Below are positions 37,184 through 45,913 of a stretch of 64,000 bases of DNA, piece by piece. The translations under genes and the position numbers were made by a program. The DNA is from Rubellimicrobium roseum (lineage in GTDB: Bacteria > Pseudomonadota > Alphaproteobacteria > Rhodobacterales > Rhodobacteraceae), in the NCBI RefSeq assembly GCF_006152145.1, contig NZ_VDFV01000003.1, positions 124,001 through 188,000 on the forward strand, given 5' to 3'. The notes under the pieces were generated by a model. That model saw nothing but the letters and a program-made list of their open reading frames with translations, made no database searches and was not told the DNA's origin. The first letter of the stretch is position 1, and the number at the start of each line of letters is the position of its first letter.

Positions 37184-38046
37184 CGTCGTTCCGGCGTTTG
37201 TCGCAGGACAAGGAGCCGGACCAGTTCCTCGATCTCCACCCCCCAGAGGCGCAGGCGCACGGCGCTCGCCGTCAGCCGCCAGCCCAAGGGATGGGACGAC
37301 ACAACATAGGCCGCGATCTCGCGCAGGGGCGGGCAAAGGCTTCGGACCGTCCAGAACACCCGGCGGCGGAGCGGGCCGGCGGCGACCTGCCCGCCTTTGA
37401 TGCGGCGGGCCTTGGTCACGAGCTCCTGGCGGCTCGCGCGGGCGGGGTGGTCGACGACCGCGTCGGGGACGTAACGAAGCGGGTGACCCTGCGTGCGCGC
37501 ACGGCGGCAGAACTCGGCGTCGCCACCGGAAAGGCGGGTGGCGTCGAAGCCCCCCAGCGCCGCGAAGACCCCGCGCGGGAGCGACAGGTTGGCCGTGGCC
37601 GCATACCCGTGCCGGATGAAGGATTTCTGAGGGATTCCTCGCACCGTGTCGAAGATCTCCCAAGGGTTGGGCCGGGGGCCGGGACGGATCTCGACGGGGC
37701 CGGCGAGAAGCTCGGGCACGTCGCGGCGGGCGGCCATGAGCCCGGCGAGCCAGCCGGGAGAGGGCAGGCAGTCGGAATCCGTGAAAGCGAGGACCTCTCC
37801 GCGAGCCTCGGCCGCGCCGGCGTTGCGGGCGGCGTAGGAGCCCTTCTGCGGGCAATGGACAAGCCGGGTGCGCTGGACCGGCGACCGGAGCGGCCCGGGC
37901 CAGGGCTCGGGGCCGTTGTCGACGAGGAGGAGCTCGAAGTCGGTCCAGGTCTGGGCGGCCAGCGCCCCGAGCAGGAGGGGCACGCGGTCCCAGTCGGCGT
38001 AGACCGGGACGATGACCGAGACAGCGGGGGGCACTGGGTCACTCAT
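37180..38046 (-). CDS. Glycosyltransferase family 2
   Basis: A 288-residue GT-A glycosyltransferase. VSVIVPVYADWDRVPLLL opens the fold, then LLLVDNGPEPWPG, and the metal motif is LAFTDSDCLPSPGWL (D-S-D). AALGGFDATRLSGGDAEFCRRARTQGH carries the acceptor-side GGD/E residues. I start at MSDPVPPAVSV (38046); upstream in-frame sequence is shadow of the next gene. A C-terminal hydrophobic/basic stretch (LRLWGVEIEELVRLLVLR) may associate with the membrane. It overlaps the end of the upstream GT4 gene by 8 nt, so both are coupled. Confidence 0.9.
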   Translation of the reverse strand: MSDPVPPAVSVIVPVYADWDRVPLLLGALAAQTWTDFELLLVDNGPEPWPGPLRSPVQRTRLVHCPQKGSYAARNAGAAEARGEVLAFTDSDCLPSPGWLAGLMAARRDVPELLAGPVEIRPGPRPNPWEIFDTVRGIPQKSFIRHGYAATANLSLPRGVFAALGGFDATRLSGGDAEFCRRARTQGHPLRYVPDAVVDHPARASRQELVTKARRIKGGQVAAGPLRRRVFWTVRSLCPPLREIAAYVVSSHPLGWRLTASAVRLRLWGVEIEELVRLLVLRQTPERR

Positions 38047-39178
38047 GAAGTCCCGCGACCTCCAGATAGCGCCGGGCGGCACGGTCGGAGCCGTAGCGCA
38101 GCGCGGCGTCGCGACGGGCGGCGAGGTCGCCGGGAGCGTCGAGCGCCGAGAGCATCGCCTCGGCCAGCCTCGCGGGATCGCCAGGGGGCACCAGTGGACC
38201 GAGACGTCCGCCGTCGAGGATCTCGGAGGGTCCCGAGGGGCAATCGGTCGAGACCACCGCGCAACCGCAGCCCATCGCCTCGATGAGCACGGTGGGCAGG
38301 CCCTCCCAGCGGGAAGACAGGGCGAAGAGGTCCGCGCGGGCGAGGTAGGGGAGGGCGTCCGGCACATGCCCGGGCAGGTCCAGCGCCTCGGTCAGCCCGA
38401 GGTCGGCGCCCAGGGCGGCGAGGGCCGGACGGTCCTCGCCCTCGCCCAGGATGACGAGCCGCGCGCCGGGCCGGGCCTCGCGGAGTCGGGCGAAGGCCCG
38501 CAGGAGCGTCGGGAAGTCCTTCTGCGCCGTCAGGCGACCCGCGCCGAGGATCACGGGCGCCCCGGAGTCGCGCAAGCCGGGCGCGCGGGCGGCCAGCCAG
38601 GGGTGGGGGCAGGGGTCCTCGCGCCTCAGGAGGCGGGCAGGGGTCCAGACCGGGTTGTCGACGACCTCGACCAGGCCGGGCGGCAGGGCGAGCCGGGCTT
38701 CCAGGTCTTGCGCCACCCCGGCCGAGACGGCGACGCGGGCATCGGGCCGGCGGATCAGCCGGTCCGCCAGGTGTCCGGCGAGACGGTCCATGCGCGAGGG
38801 GACGCCGATGCGTTGGGTGCTGCCGTGCGTGTGGTAGGTCCAGACGAGGCGGGTGCGGCCCCGCAGCCCCGCCCGGTGAAGCCCCGCCAGCATGAGGAGA
38901 TTGACGTAGTCGCGGGCCGAGATCAGGACGGCGGGCCGCGCCTCGCCCAGGTAGCGGACGAGGGCCGGCAGGGCCGAGCGCGCCCGGCGACCCAAGCGGA
39001 CGGGCCGAAGGCCTTGGGGCACGGCTCGGGTCTCAGCCTCGTCGAGGAGGAGGAGGTCCACGGGGTGGCCGCGCTCGCGCAGCGCCTCGCCGAGGTTCAG
39101 CATGACGACCCCGATGCCGCCGCCACCGATCCCGCCGGGGGCGAGGCAGATGCGGGGGCGGTCCTCGGGGGACGTCAT
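38039..39178 (-). CDS. Glycosyltransferase family 4
   Basis: A 379-residue GT-B transferase. The N-terminal glycine loop is GGIGGGGIGVVMLNLGEAL. The C-terminal nucleotide-sugar domain has VILGAGRLTAQKDFPTLLRAF and the E-x7-E motif region FALSSRWEGLPTVLIEAMGCGCAVVSTDCPSGPSEIL. Such enzymes add sugars such as galactose or mannose to lipid-linked glycans. The start at 39178 directly precedes the glycine loop. A 94-codon Arg/Pro-rich frame ends in a 4-nt overlap with this ATG but does not look like a protein. Confidence 0.92.
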   Translation of the reverse strand: MTSPEDRPRICLAPGGIGGGGIGVVMLNLGEALRERGHPVDLLLLDEAETRAVPQGLRPVRLGRRARSALPALVRYLGEARPAVLISARDYVNLLMLAGLHRAGLRGRTRLVWTYHTHGSTQRIGVPSRMDRLAGHLADRLIRRPDARVAVSAGVAQDLEARLALPPGLVEVVDNPVWTPARLLRREDPCPHPWLAARAPGLRDSGAPVILGAGRLTAQKDFPTLLRAFARLREARPGARLVILGEGEDRPALAALGADLGLTEALDLPGHVPDALPYLARADLFALSSRWEGLPTVLIEAMGCGCAVVSTDCPSGPSEILDGGRLGPLVPPGDPARLAEAMLSALDAPGDLAARRDAALRYGSDRAARRYLEVAGLHE

Positions 39179-40417
39179 CGGGCGACTCCCTGCTCCGCGA
39201 GATCCCGGCGTGCAGGCGTCCGCACCGGTCGGCCGAGCCGGAGGGCATGGGTCCGGGCCGGAACGGGACGTTCGCGCTCCCGCGCAGGGCCGAGGGCCCG
39301 AGGCCGCGCCGAACGCGGCCGTGCGCGTAGGAGGCGCTCCGCGGGCCGGTGGGCGACAGGCGGGATGGAGCGCAACGGCGCCGGTGCAGTCGTCGTGTGG
39401 GTCAAGGCCGAGCGTCCTGGGTCCGCTCTTGGAACGGACCGTTTCCGCCGCCGAGCCATCGCAGAGCCTGATCCATTGCTAGCCGCGCGTTGTGGCAGGG
39501 CCTGCCCCGCGGGCCTTGCAGGAGGTGGAGGGCGACCACATGGGATTGGCCAGTGTCTCGGAGGGTTTGAGTGGCCTTGTGGTGCGGCGCGGAAACGAGG
39601 GCGCGGGAATGGCGGTCGACCGCCACGGCGTTCCTGGTGTGCACGAGCTCGCCGCGGGCGTGGACCTCGGAGGATTTGCGGCCGAGCGGGATTTGAAGGA
39701 GCGGCAGAGCGCCGATCGGGAGCGGGTGGAATTGGTCGCCACGAGTGACTTGGCCGCTCCGTCGGGGGCGGCGGCCGTCATTCCCGATTGCGGCGCGGAG
39801 CCGGCCAAGCCGGACGTTGGAGCCGAGCGGGGCCGCCAAGCTCTCGGGGTAGCGGACATGCGGGATGTGGACGTTCATCTTGGGCATCAGGCGGCACGAT
39901 CCGTGACGGGGGCCAGTCGGCGCGGGGCGGGCGAGATCATGGGGCCGTGGCTCCCGGCAGGTTGGGTCCCGGTTCGGATGCGCTGCCGCCGATGCCTGGG
40001 GCGGGGCCGCGCGATCACGTTCGAGGTCTTACTCGCGCGGTCGGTGAGGCGCAACCGCGGCGGGTGACGTCACCGTGCAGGGCCTTTGGCCCAGCTCTCG
40101 CAACGGGATCGCCAGTGCTGTCCTCCAGGCGTCCTGCCGCCGACGAAGTGGACCTGACTTGTTCACTCCCGCCGTTTGATGACCCGGAGCGGCGACGTCC
40201 CCTCTTCGCATCCCATCTTTAGCGAGGCGGGGGCGTGGTGGTTTCCGCAAGGCTGGGGTCCGATGGCCGGGGCCGTGAAGCTCACGCCCGCCACACAGGA
40301 CGATGGGCGGCTTGGGCGCGTCCGGTCTCCTGCACGGTCCGCCGTAGCGCAAACGGCACGGCGCGCTATGATCATCCGCGCGGCGGGGGCTCAGGGGCGG
40401 ACGTGCGGGAGGGTGGC
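39179..40417. other. 1.24-kb region with no supported gene
   Basis: Long frames run on both strands: 39492-40067 plus (acidic, starting MAGPAPRALQEVEGDHMG) and 39402-39887 minus (His/Arg-rich). Neither shows a domain, a ribosome site or a composition that clearly marks coding. The region has more A/T-containing patches than its neighbours. It separates the glycosyltransferase group from the sensor kinase and may be decayed accessory DNA. I found no terminal inverted repeats or transposase motif. Confidence 0.55.
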
Positions 40418-41470
40418 GTGACGGCGATGGGGCAGGCGGCGCGCCCGGGAAGGCTCGGGAGCCTTCTGCTGGACCGGTTCGGAGGCTGGGCGACGGCGCG
40501 GCGCAGCGTGGCCTTTCGCTGGGGCCTGGCGACGGTCGCCTTCGGGCTGGCGACGGCGACGCGGTTCATCCTGGACCCCCATCTTCCGCAGGGCTTTCCC
40601 TTCCTGACCTTCTTTCCGGCCATCACGCTGACGGCGTTTCTCGCCGGGACGGTGCCGGGCGTGGTGGTGATGATCCTGTCGGGGGCCGTGGCCTGGTACT
40701 GGTTCATCCCGCCTGTCGGCAGCTTCCAACTGGGCAGCGGCGCCACGCTGGCGATGGGGCTCTATGTCTTTGTCACCGGGACGGAGATCGGGCTGATCTG
40801 GCTGATGCGGCGGGCGGTGGAGCGGGCGGCGGAGGCCGAGGCCGCCGCGCGCGCGATGGCGCAAAGCCGGAGCCTGATGTTCGCGGAGCTTCAGCATCGC
40901 GTCTCGAACAACCTCGCCGTGGTGGGCTCTCTCCTGGCGCTGCAGCGGCGGGGCGTGGCGGACCCGGCGGCGCAGCGGGCGCTCGACGAGGCGGTGGCGC
41001 GGCTCGACGTGGTGGCGCGGCTGAGCCGGCTGCTTCACGACCCCGAGGCGCAGCAGATCGACTTTGGCGCCTTCCTGCGCGCCATGGTGCCCGACGCGGT
41101 GGCCGCCGCCGGAGCGGGCGACCGGGTGGCGGTCCGGGTGGTGGCCGAGCCGGTGGTGGTGCCGGCCGACCGGGCCGTGCCGCTGGGGCTGGTGGCGACC
41201 GAGCTTCTGGCCAACGCGCTGGAGCACGGGGTGCAGACGGGCGCGCGGGGGACGATCCATGTCGCGCTGGAGCAGAGGGGCGGGGTGGCGCGGCTCACGG
41301 TGCGCGATGACGGGCCGGGGCTGCCCGAAGGCTTCGACGTCGCCGGCGCCCGCAGCCTGGGCCTGAGCATCGCGCGGCAGTTCGCGCAGCAAATCGGTGG
41401 CGTCCTGTCGATGTCGTCCGAGGGGGGTACGCTGTCCTGCCTCGAGATGCCCTTGGGCGAGAGGGCCTGA
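40418..41470 (+). CDS. Membrane sensor histidine kinase (HisKA_2 type)
   Basis: A 350-residue kinase. Three or four membrane segments lie at about residues 30-135 in a KdpD-like DUF4118 sensor region (LPQGFPFLTFFPAITLTAFLAG, AWYWFIPPVGSFQLG). The phospho-acceptor helix is LMFAELQHRVSNNLAVVGSLLALQ. The ATPase domain has ELLANALEHG (N-box), VRDDGPGLP (G1) and GLSIARQFAQQIGG. This class usually phosphorylates PhyR-like or single-domain regulators; no response regulator gene is adjacent. The GTG at 40418 has GGAGG 5 nt upstream; an ATG at 40427 is possible. Confidence 0.88.
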   Translation: MTAMGQAARPGRLGSLLLDRFGGWATARRSVAFRWGLATVAFGLATATRFILDPHLPQGFPFLTFFPAITLTAFLAGTVPGVVVMILSGAVAWYWFIPPVGSFQLGSGATLAMGLYVFVTGTEIGLIWLMRRAVERAAEAEAAARAMAQSRSLMFAELQHRVSNNLAVVGSLLALQRRGVADPAAQRALDEAVARLDVVARLSRLLHDPEAQQIDFGAFLRAMVPDAVAAAGAGDRVAVRVVAEPVVVPADRAVPLGLVATELLANALEHGVQTGARGTIHVALEQRGGVARLTVRDDGPGLPEGFDVAGARSLGLSIARQFAQQIGGVLSMSSEGGTLSCLEMPLGERA

Positions 41471-41561
41471 GGGCGCACAGGGGCTGTGCGAGGGGGCGTT
41501 TGTCCGTGGCGCGCGGGGCGCTTACCTTGGGGTCAGTCCTCCCGCCGCGAAAGGTGGCCCC

Positions 41562-42494
41562 ATGAGCTGGAATCCTTCCCTCGATCCCGTCGTTCCCGAA
41601 GGCGCCGCCATCGACGCCATCGAAACGGTCATCGTGCCGCGCGCCCGCGACCTGGGCGGATTCGAGGTGCGCCGCGCGCTGCCCTCGGCCAAGCGGCAGA
41701 TGGTCGGGCCCTTCATCTTCTTCGACGAGATGGGCCCGGCCGAGTTCCTGACGGGCAAGGGGCTCGACGTGCGGCCGCATCCTCATATCGGGCTCGCGAC
41801 CGTCACTTACCTGTTCCGTGGGCGCATCCACCACCGCGACTCCCTGGGCACCGACCAGTGGATCGAGGCGGGTGCGGTGAACCTGATGACGGCCGGGCAG
41901 GGGATCACGCATTCGGAGCGCATGGACCAGGGGGCGCTGCCGCAGAGCATGTGGGGGCTCCAGACCTGGCTGGCGCTGCCCCTGGACAAGGAGGACGGGG
42001 GGGCGGCCTTCGGGCACACGCGGGCGGAGGAGCTGCCGCTGCTGGACGGGGAGGGCAAGACGGTGCGGCTGATCCTGGGTCGGGCCTGGGGCGCCGAGTC
42101 GCCGGTCGTGACGCCGTCCGAGACCTTCTACGCCGACGTGACGCTGGCGCCGGGGGCGCAGGTGCCGCTGCCCGCCGAGCAGGAGGACCGGGGGGCCTAT
42201 GTCCTGGGCGGCAGCGTCGAGGTCGCGGGCGAGCGGTTCGACGCGGGGCGGATGCTGGTGTTCCGGCCGGGCGACGCGCTGGCGCTGCGGGCGGGGCCCG
42301 AGGGGGCGCGGCTTGTCATGCTGGGGGGCGCGACGCTGGAAGGGCCGCGGCACATCTGGTGGAACTTCGTCGCCTCGTCGAAGGAGCGGATCGAGGCGGC
42401 CAAGGAGGCCTGGCGGCAGGGGGACTGGCGCGAGGGGCGCTTCGCGCTGCCGCCGGGGGATGACGCAGAGTACATCCCGCTGCCGGACAAGTAG
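41562..42494 (+). CDS. Pirin family protein
   Basis: A 310-residue bicupin protein. The metal-binding cupin motif is RPHPHIGLATVTYLFRG with the later histidine and glutamate in IHHRDSLG and TAGQGITHSER. The C-terminal half is the pirin-C domain (GRMLVFRPGDALALRAGPEGARLVMLGG). Pirins are iron-binding; some oxidise quercetin, others bind redox or metabolic partners. Which applies here cannot be told. An AAGGTGG ribosome site precedes the ATG. It lies 91 nt after the sensor kinase and might be cotranscribed. Confidence 0.92.
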   Translation: MSWNPSLDPVVPEGAAIDAIETVIVPRARDLGGFEVRRALPSAKRQMVGPFIFFDEMGPAEFLTGKGLDVRPHPHIGLATVTYLFRGRIHHRDSLGTDQWIEAGAVNLMTAGQGITHSERMDQGALPQSMWGLQTWLALPLDKEDGGAAFGHTRAEELPLLDGEGKTVRLILGRAWGAESPVVTPSETFYADVTLAPGAQVPLPAEQEDRGAYVLGGSVEVAGERFDAGRMLVFRPGDALALRAGPEGARLVMLGGATLEGPRHIWWNFVASSKERIEAAKEAWRQGDWREGRFALPPGDDAEYIPLPDK

Positions 42495-42580
42495 GCCGGG
42501 AAACCGGCTTGACGCCATCCGGCGCACCCCCTAGAAGCCCCCTTGTCCGACGCAGGCACGACAGCGTCGGCGGCAGATGC

Positions 42581-42657
42581 GCGGTTGTAGCTCAGTCGGT
42601 TAGAGTACCGGCCTGTCACGCCGGGGGTCGCGGGTTCGAGCCCCGTCAACCGCGCCA
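42581..42657 (+). tRNA. tRNA-Asp (anticodon GTC)
   Basis: 77 nt with encoded CCA. The acceptor is GCGGTTG with CAACCGC and discriminator G. The anticodon stem CCGGC/GCCGG encloses CTGTCAC, giving GTC. Its G34 is a target of the Tgt enzyme encoded at 30739-31869. Confidence 0.96.
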
Positions 42658-42676
42658 CTGCTGGACGACGATGAAC

Positions 42677-42699
42677 GGCGCCCCCTGGGGCGCCTTTTT
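42677..42699 (+). terminator. Terminator of tRNA-Asp
   Basis: GGCGCC at 42677-42682 pairs with GGCGCC at 42689-42694 (the stem extends into the C/G-rich loop) and is followed by TTTTT. It lies 19 nt past the tRNA 3' end. Confidence 0.85.
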
Positions 42700-42713
42700 C
42701 GTCTGGGGGAACC

Positions 42714-42959
42714 ATGGGCCACGGGGCAAGGCTTCTGCTGGGATTGCTGGCGCCCGTCCTGGGGGCGGTGTTGGGCGGCGGGCTTGGCATCCTGGGCGGG
42801 TTCGCCTGGACCGGGCTGGCCGGCACCTCGTCCTTCGAGGGCTATTCAGGTCATCCGATCGCCGTCTGGATGCTGGTGGGCGCGCTGATCGGGTTGATTG
42901 TCGCGCCCGTGGTCCTGTTCCGGTGGATCAGGCGTCGCGACAGGCGGGGCGGGCCTTGA
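42714..42959 (+). CDS. Small two-TM protein, 81 aa
   Basis: An 81-residue membrane protein with two hydrophobic segments (about 7-34 and 48-70) and a basic C-terminus (FRWIRRRDRRGGP), so both ends should be cytoplasmic. The first segment is Gly/Leu-rich (LGAVLGGGLGILGGFAW). I recognise no family. It begins 14 nt past the tRNA-Asp terminator, and the hydrophobic pattern is too regular for a shadow frame. No partner is evident. Confidence 0.6.
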   Translation: MGHGARLLLGLLAPVLGAVLGGGLGILGGFAWTGLAGTSSFEGYSGHPIAVWMLVGALIGLIVAPVVLFRWIRRRDRRGGP

Positions 42960-43031
42960 CGGGTCCGGGCCGTCACCGCGTGCCATCGCGGTCGCGCCCG
43001 GGGGCTGCCCGCGGGACGCCACTCCGGGCGG

Positions 43032-43064
43032 GCAGGGGGCGCGTCCACGACGCGCGGCGGCTGG
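43032..43064. repeat. 33-bp hairpin block, copy 2 (identical to 8566-8598)
   Basis: Identical over 33 bases to 8566-8598, including the perfect GCGCGTC-cac-GACGCGC hairpin. It lies 140 nt from the GTTAAC end of copy B of the 52-bp element. Confidence 0.75.
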
Positions 43065-43204
43065 GGGGTGGTCCCCAGGTGGTCTGACGGCGCGCTGCGG
43101 CGCGCCCGGGTCCCGGCAAAGAGCGGCCACGGGCGTTCCTTCCGAGAGCGGGAGAGCAGTGTCCCGCAGGCGGCCCCGTGACGCGACCACTCTGCGCGGC
43201 AGAG

Positions 43205-43256
43205 GTTAACGGTTCCCTACAGCACCGAACGGTCCTCCCCCGGTCCGCGCAACACC
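43205..43256 (-). repeat. 52-bp GTTAAC/AACACC element, copy B
   Basis: GTTAAC at 43205-43210 and AACACC at 43251-43256, with CACCGAACGGT in the centre. Ungapped alignment with the other copies; closest to copy A, with which it shares GGTCCTCCCCCG. It lies 73 nt past the stop of the oxidoreductase gene, with AACACC facing that gene. On the GTTAAC side a hairpin CTCTGC-gcg-GCAGAG (43190-43204) abuts it. Confidence 0.8.
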
Positions 43257-43329
43257 TCCGGGGACCGGCGGGCATGGTGCGACTTGCGGGATGGGACCAG
43301 GGGCGGCACGGAGCCACCCCGGCCGATCG

Positions 43330-44472
43330 TCAGGCTTCGGCGAAGCTGCGGAGGCGGAGCGCCTGGTCCTTGTGGCGCACGACGTAGCCGGACTGGCGCG
43401 GCCAGGCGGCGTAGGCGTCGCCGGGCGCCTCCAGTTCGTGGCGGGCGTGCAGCGGCCAGTTGGGATCGTCGAGCGCCGTGCGGCCCAGCGCCACGAGGTC
43501 GGCGTCGCCGTCCTTGACGATCTCCTGCGCCTCGCGGGCACGGCTGATGAGGCCCACGGCGGAGGTCGGCACGTCGGCCTCGTGCTTGATCGCGCGCGAC
43601 AGCGGCACCTGGTAGCCCGGCCCCACGGGGATGCGGCCCCCGGCGAAGCCTCCGGAGGAGACGTCGATCAGGTCGGCGCCGATCTCCTTGAGGGCCTTGG
43701 CGTAGGTCACGCTGTCCTCGACGGTCCAACCGCCCTCGATGCCGTCCTGGGCCGAGATGCGGACGAAGAGCGGCTTGTGGGCGGGCCAGACCTCGCGGAC
43801 GGCGCGGGCGATCCAGAGGGGGAAGCGCATCCGGTTGGCGAGCGAGCCGCCGAACTCGTCGTCCCGCCGGTTGGCGACGGGGGACAGGAACTGGTGGAGG
43901 AGGTAGCCGTGGGCGGAATGCAGTTCGACGAAGTCGAAGCCCGCAGCCTCGGCCCGGCGCGCGGCGGCGACGAAGGCGCTGCGGACTGTGCTCATGCCCT
44001 GGGCGGTCAGGGCGGTGGGGACCTGGTATTCCGCCGAGTCGGGGACCTGAGGCAAGGCCGAGGGGGCGACGGGCGTCCAGGATTCGAAGCCGACCTGAGC
44101 CTTCTCCTCTTCGGTCTCGTCGAAGCGGCCGCGCCACCAGATGGGGGAGGAGGCCTTGCGCCCCGCATGCGCGAGCTGGATGCCGGCGGCGGTGCCCTGC
44201 GTGCGCAGGAAGGCCGCGATGCGGGCAAGGGGGGCCACGTGGTCGTCGCTCCAGAGTCCCAGGTCGCCGTAGGTGATGCGGCCCTCGGGGCTGACGGCGG
44301 TGGCCTCGACGATCACCGCGCCGAAGCCGCCCAGGGCGAAGCGGGCGTAATGGGCGAAATGGTAGTCCGAGGCGAGTCCGCCCTTGGCCGAATACTGGCA
44401 CATGGGGGCCACGACGAGGCGGTTGCGGAGGGTGAGGCCGCGGAAGGCCGCGGGGGTGAAGAGCTGGCTCAC
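43330..44472 (-). CDS. NADH:flavin oxidoreductase, Old Yellow Enzyme family (YqjM-like)
   Basis: A 380-residue FMN TIM-barrel ene-reductase. LFTPAAFRGLTLRNRLVVAPMCQYSA is the N-terminal FMN-binding region, QLAHAGRKAS follows, and the substrate site is VELHSAHGYLLHQFLSPVANRR with the paired His and catalytic Tyr. The Cys of PMCQYSA is the YqjM-type redox-tuning residue. SAVGLISRAREAQEIVKDGDADLVALGR holds the phosphate site. I use the GTG at 44472 (AAGGA about 9 nt upstream); the longer frame adds Pro-rich sequence. The physiological substrate is unknown. Confidence 0.93.
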   Translation of the reverse strand: MSQLFTPAAFRGLTLRNRLVVAPMCQYSAKGGLASDYHFAHYARFALGGFGAVIVEATAVSPEGRITYGDLGLWSDDHVAPLARIAAFLRTQGTAAGIQLAHAGRKASSPIWWRGRFDETEEEKAQVGFESWTPVAPSALPQVPDSAEYQVPTALTAQGMSTVRSAFVAAARRAEAAGFDFVELHSAHGYLLHQFLSPVANRRDDEFGGSLANRMRFPLWIARAVREVWPAHKPLFVRISAQDGIEGGWTVEDSVTYAKALKEIGADLIDVSSGGFAGGRIPVGPGYQVPLSRAIKHEADVPTSAVGLISRAREAQEIVKDGDADLVALGRTALDDPNWPLHARHELEAPGDAYAAWPRQSGYVVRHKDQALRLRSFAEA

Positions 44473-44592
44473 GGATCGAATCCTTGGAGGCCCGCGCGAG
44501 GGGCGCGGGGCGGCGGGAGCGAGACCTATGCACAGGGCCGGGGAGGTCAAGCCGGGCGGCCATGCGCCCCCGTCAGGGCGGGCCTGCGCGCC

Positions 44593-45756
44593 TCAGTCGG
44601 CGCGCAGGGCGCGGGCGCAGGCGGCGGCCGAGGACCAGGCCCACTGGAAGTTGTAGCCGCCGAGCCACCCCGTCACGTCCACGCATTCCCCGATGAAATA
44701 AAGGCCGGGGACGGCCTTGGCCTCCATCGTGCGCGAGTCGAGGGCCTTGGTGTCCACGCCCCCGAGCGTCACCTCGGCGGTGCGGTAGCCTTCGGTCCCG
44801 GTGGGGCGGAGGCGCCAGTCGGAGAGGGCGCGGGACAGGGCGGTGATGCGCGCCTCGGAGAGGCCGGCGAGGTTGCCGTTCAGCTCCATCTCGGCGGCGA
44901 GGTAGTCGGCGAGGCGGGCGGGCAGGCGGCTCGCCAGGAAGGCCTTGAGCGACTGGCGCGGCGCGGCCTTGCGGCCTTCGCGCAGCGCCTCGGCCCAGTC
45001 GGTGTCGGGGGCGAGCGCCACGGCCAGCTCCTCGCCCTCGCGCCAGTAGGAGGAGGCCTGGAGCATCGCCGGGCCCGAGAGGCCGCGATGGGTGAAGAGC
45101 ATGGCCTCGGCGAAGGCGGGGCCGCGCGCCTGGGCGGCCACGGGGACCGACAGGCCCGCGAGGTCGGCGAAGCGGTCGCCGAAGGTGAAGGGCACGAGCG
45201 CGGGGCGGGTGTCGGTCACGGGCAGGCCGAAGCGCTCCGCGATGCGGTAGGCGAGGCCGGTCGCGCCCATCCTGGGGATGGACTTGCCGCCGGTGGCGAC
45301 CACGAGGCGGCGGGCGCGGAGCGTGCCGCGGTCGGTCTCGACCGTGAAGCGGGTGCCGTCGTGGCCGACCTCGCCGATGGTCGCGCGCAGGCGGACCTCG
45401 GCGCGGGCGCGCTCGGCCTCGGCAAGCAGGAGGGCCACGATGTCCTTGGAGGACCGGTCGCAGAAGAGCTGGCCCAGGGTCTTCTCGTGCCAGGGGACGC
45501 GGTGGGATTCGACCAGGGCGAGGAAGTCGCGTGCGGTGTAGGACGCCAGGGCGGACTTGGCGAAGTGGGGGTTGCGGGACAGGAAGGACTCGGGGCGGGT
45601 GCCGAGGTTGGTGAAGTTGCAGCGGCCGCCCCCCGAGATGCGGACCTTCTCGGCGGGCCGGGCCGCGTGGTCGAGCACGACCGTGCCCGGAGGGCCGAGG
45701 CCCGCGCAGAAGAGGCCGGCGGCACCGGCGCCGAGGATGAGGGTGGAGGTCTCCAT
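44593..45756 (-). CDS. HI0933-like flavoprotein (YhiN family)
   Basis: A 387-residue FAD-binding protein. The N-terminal Rossmann loop is LILGAGAAGLFCAGL. Family motifs follow: GGGRCNFTN, VATGGKSIPRMGATG, and a C-terminal ECVDVTGWLGGYNFQWAWSSA that closes the FAD site. The GGKSIP and GGYNFQWA motifs are diagnostic of HI0933/YhiN. The reaction is not known for certain. It lies 120 nt upstream of the OYE-family gene on the same strand, and both are flavoproteins, so a shared transcript is possible. Confidence 0.92.
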   Translation of the reverse strand: METSTLILGAGAAGLFCAGLGPPGTVVLDHAARPAEKVRISGGGRCNFTNLGTRPESFLSRNPHFAKSALASYTARDFLALVESHRVPWHEKTLGQLFCDRSSKDIVALLLAEAERARAEVRLRATIGEVGHDGTRFTVETDRGTLRARRLVVATGGKSIPRMGATGLAYRIAERFGLPVTDTRPALVPFTFGDRFADLAGLSVPVAAQARGPAFAEAMLFTHRGLSGPAMLQASSYWREGEELAVALAPDTDWAEALREGRKAAPRQSLKAFLASRLPARLADYLAAEMELNGNLAGLSEARITALSRALSDWRLRPTGTEGYRTAEVTLGGVDTKALDSRTMEAKAVPGLYFIGECVDVTGWLGGYNFQWAWSSAAACARALRAD

Positions 45757-45913
45757 GCGCCCCAGATGCGGATTCCGCGCGCGCGCCGCAAGCGGACGGG
45801 GCGTCGCAGCGGCGCGGGCCGTTTTCCGCCTAGCGACAGTGGCGCGATTGAGGTATCCTGACCCTCAGACCCGGGCGAACCGGGCCCTGGAATGAGGCAG
45901 AGGGCGGCTCTCC

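Larger units (their letters stand above)
42960..43329. other. 370-bp gap between a small membrane gene and an oxidoreductase gene
   Basis: This convergent gap contains no gene I can support. It holds the second copy of the 33-bp hairpin block and copy B of the 52-bp element, in the same order and similar spacing (about 140 nt) as in the pyrE-dnaB gap. The intervening sequence is not conserved between the two gaps. Confidence 0.7.

Noticed and set aside
39175-39459. 94-codon minus frame ending in a 4-nt overlap with the GT4 start
   Set aside because: The overlap looks operon-like, but the peptide is almost all Arg, Pro and Ala with no family pattern.
39492-40067. 191-codon plus frame in the glycosyltransferase-kinase gap
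   Set aside because: No ribosome site, no domain, and similar third-position G/C in the opposite frame; reported only as a dark region.
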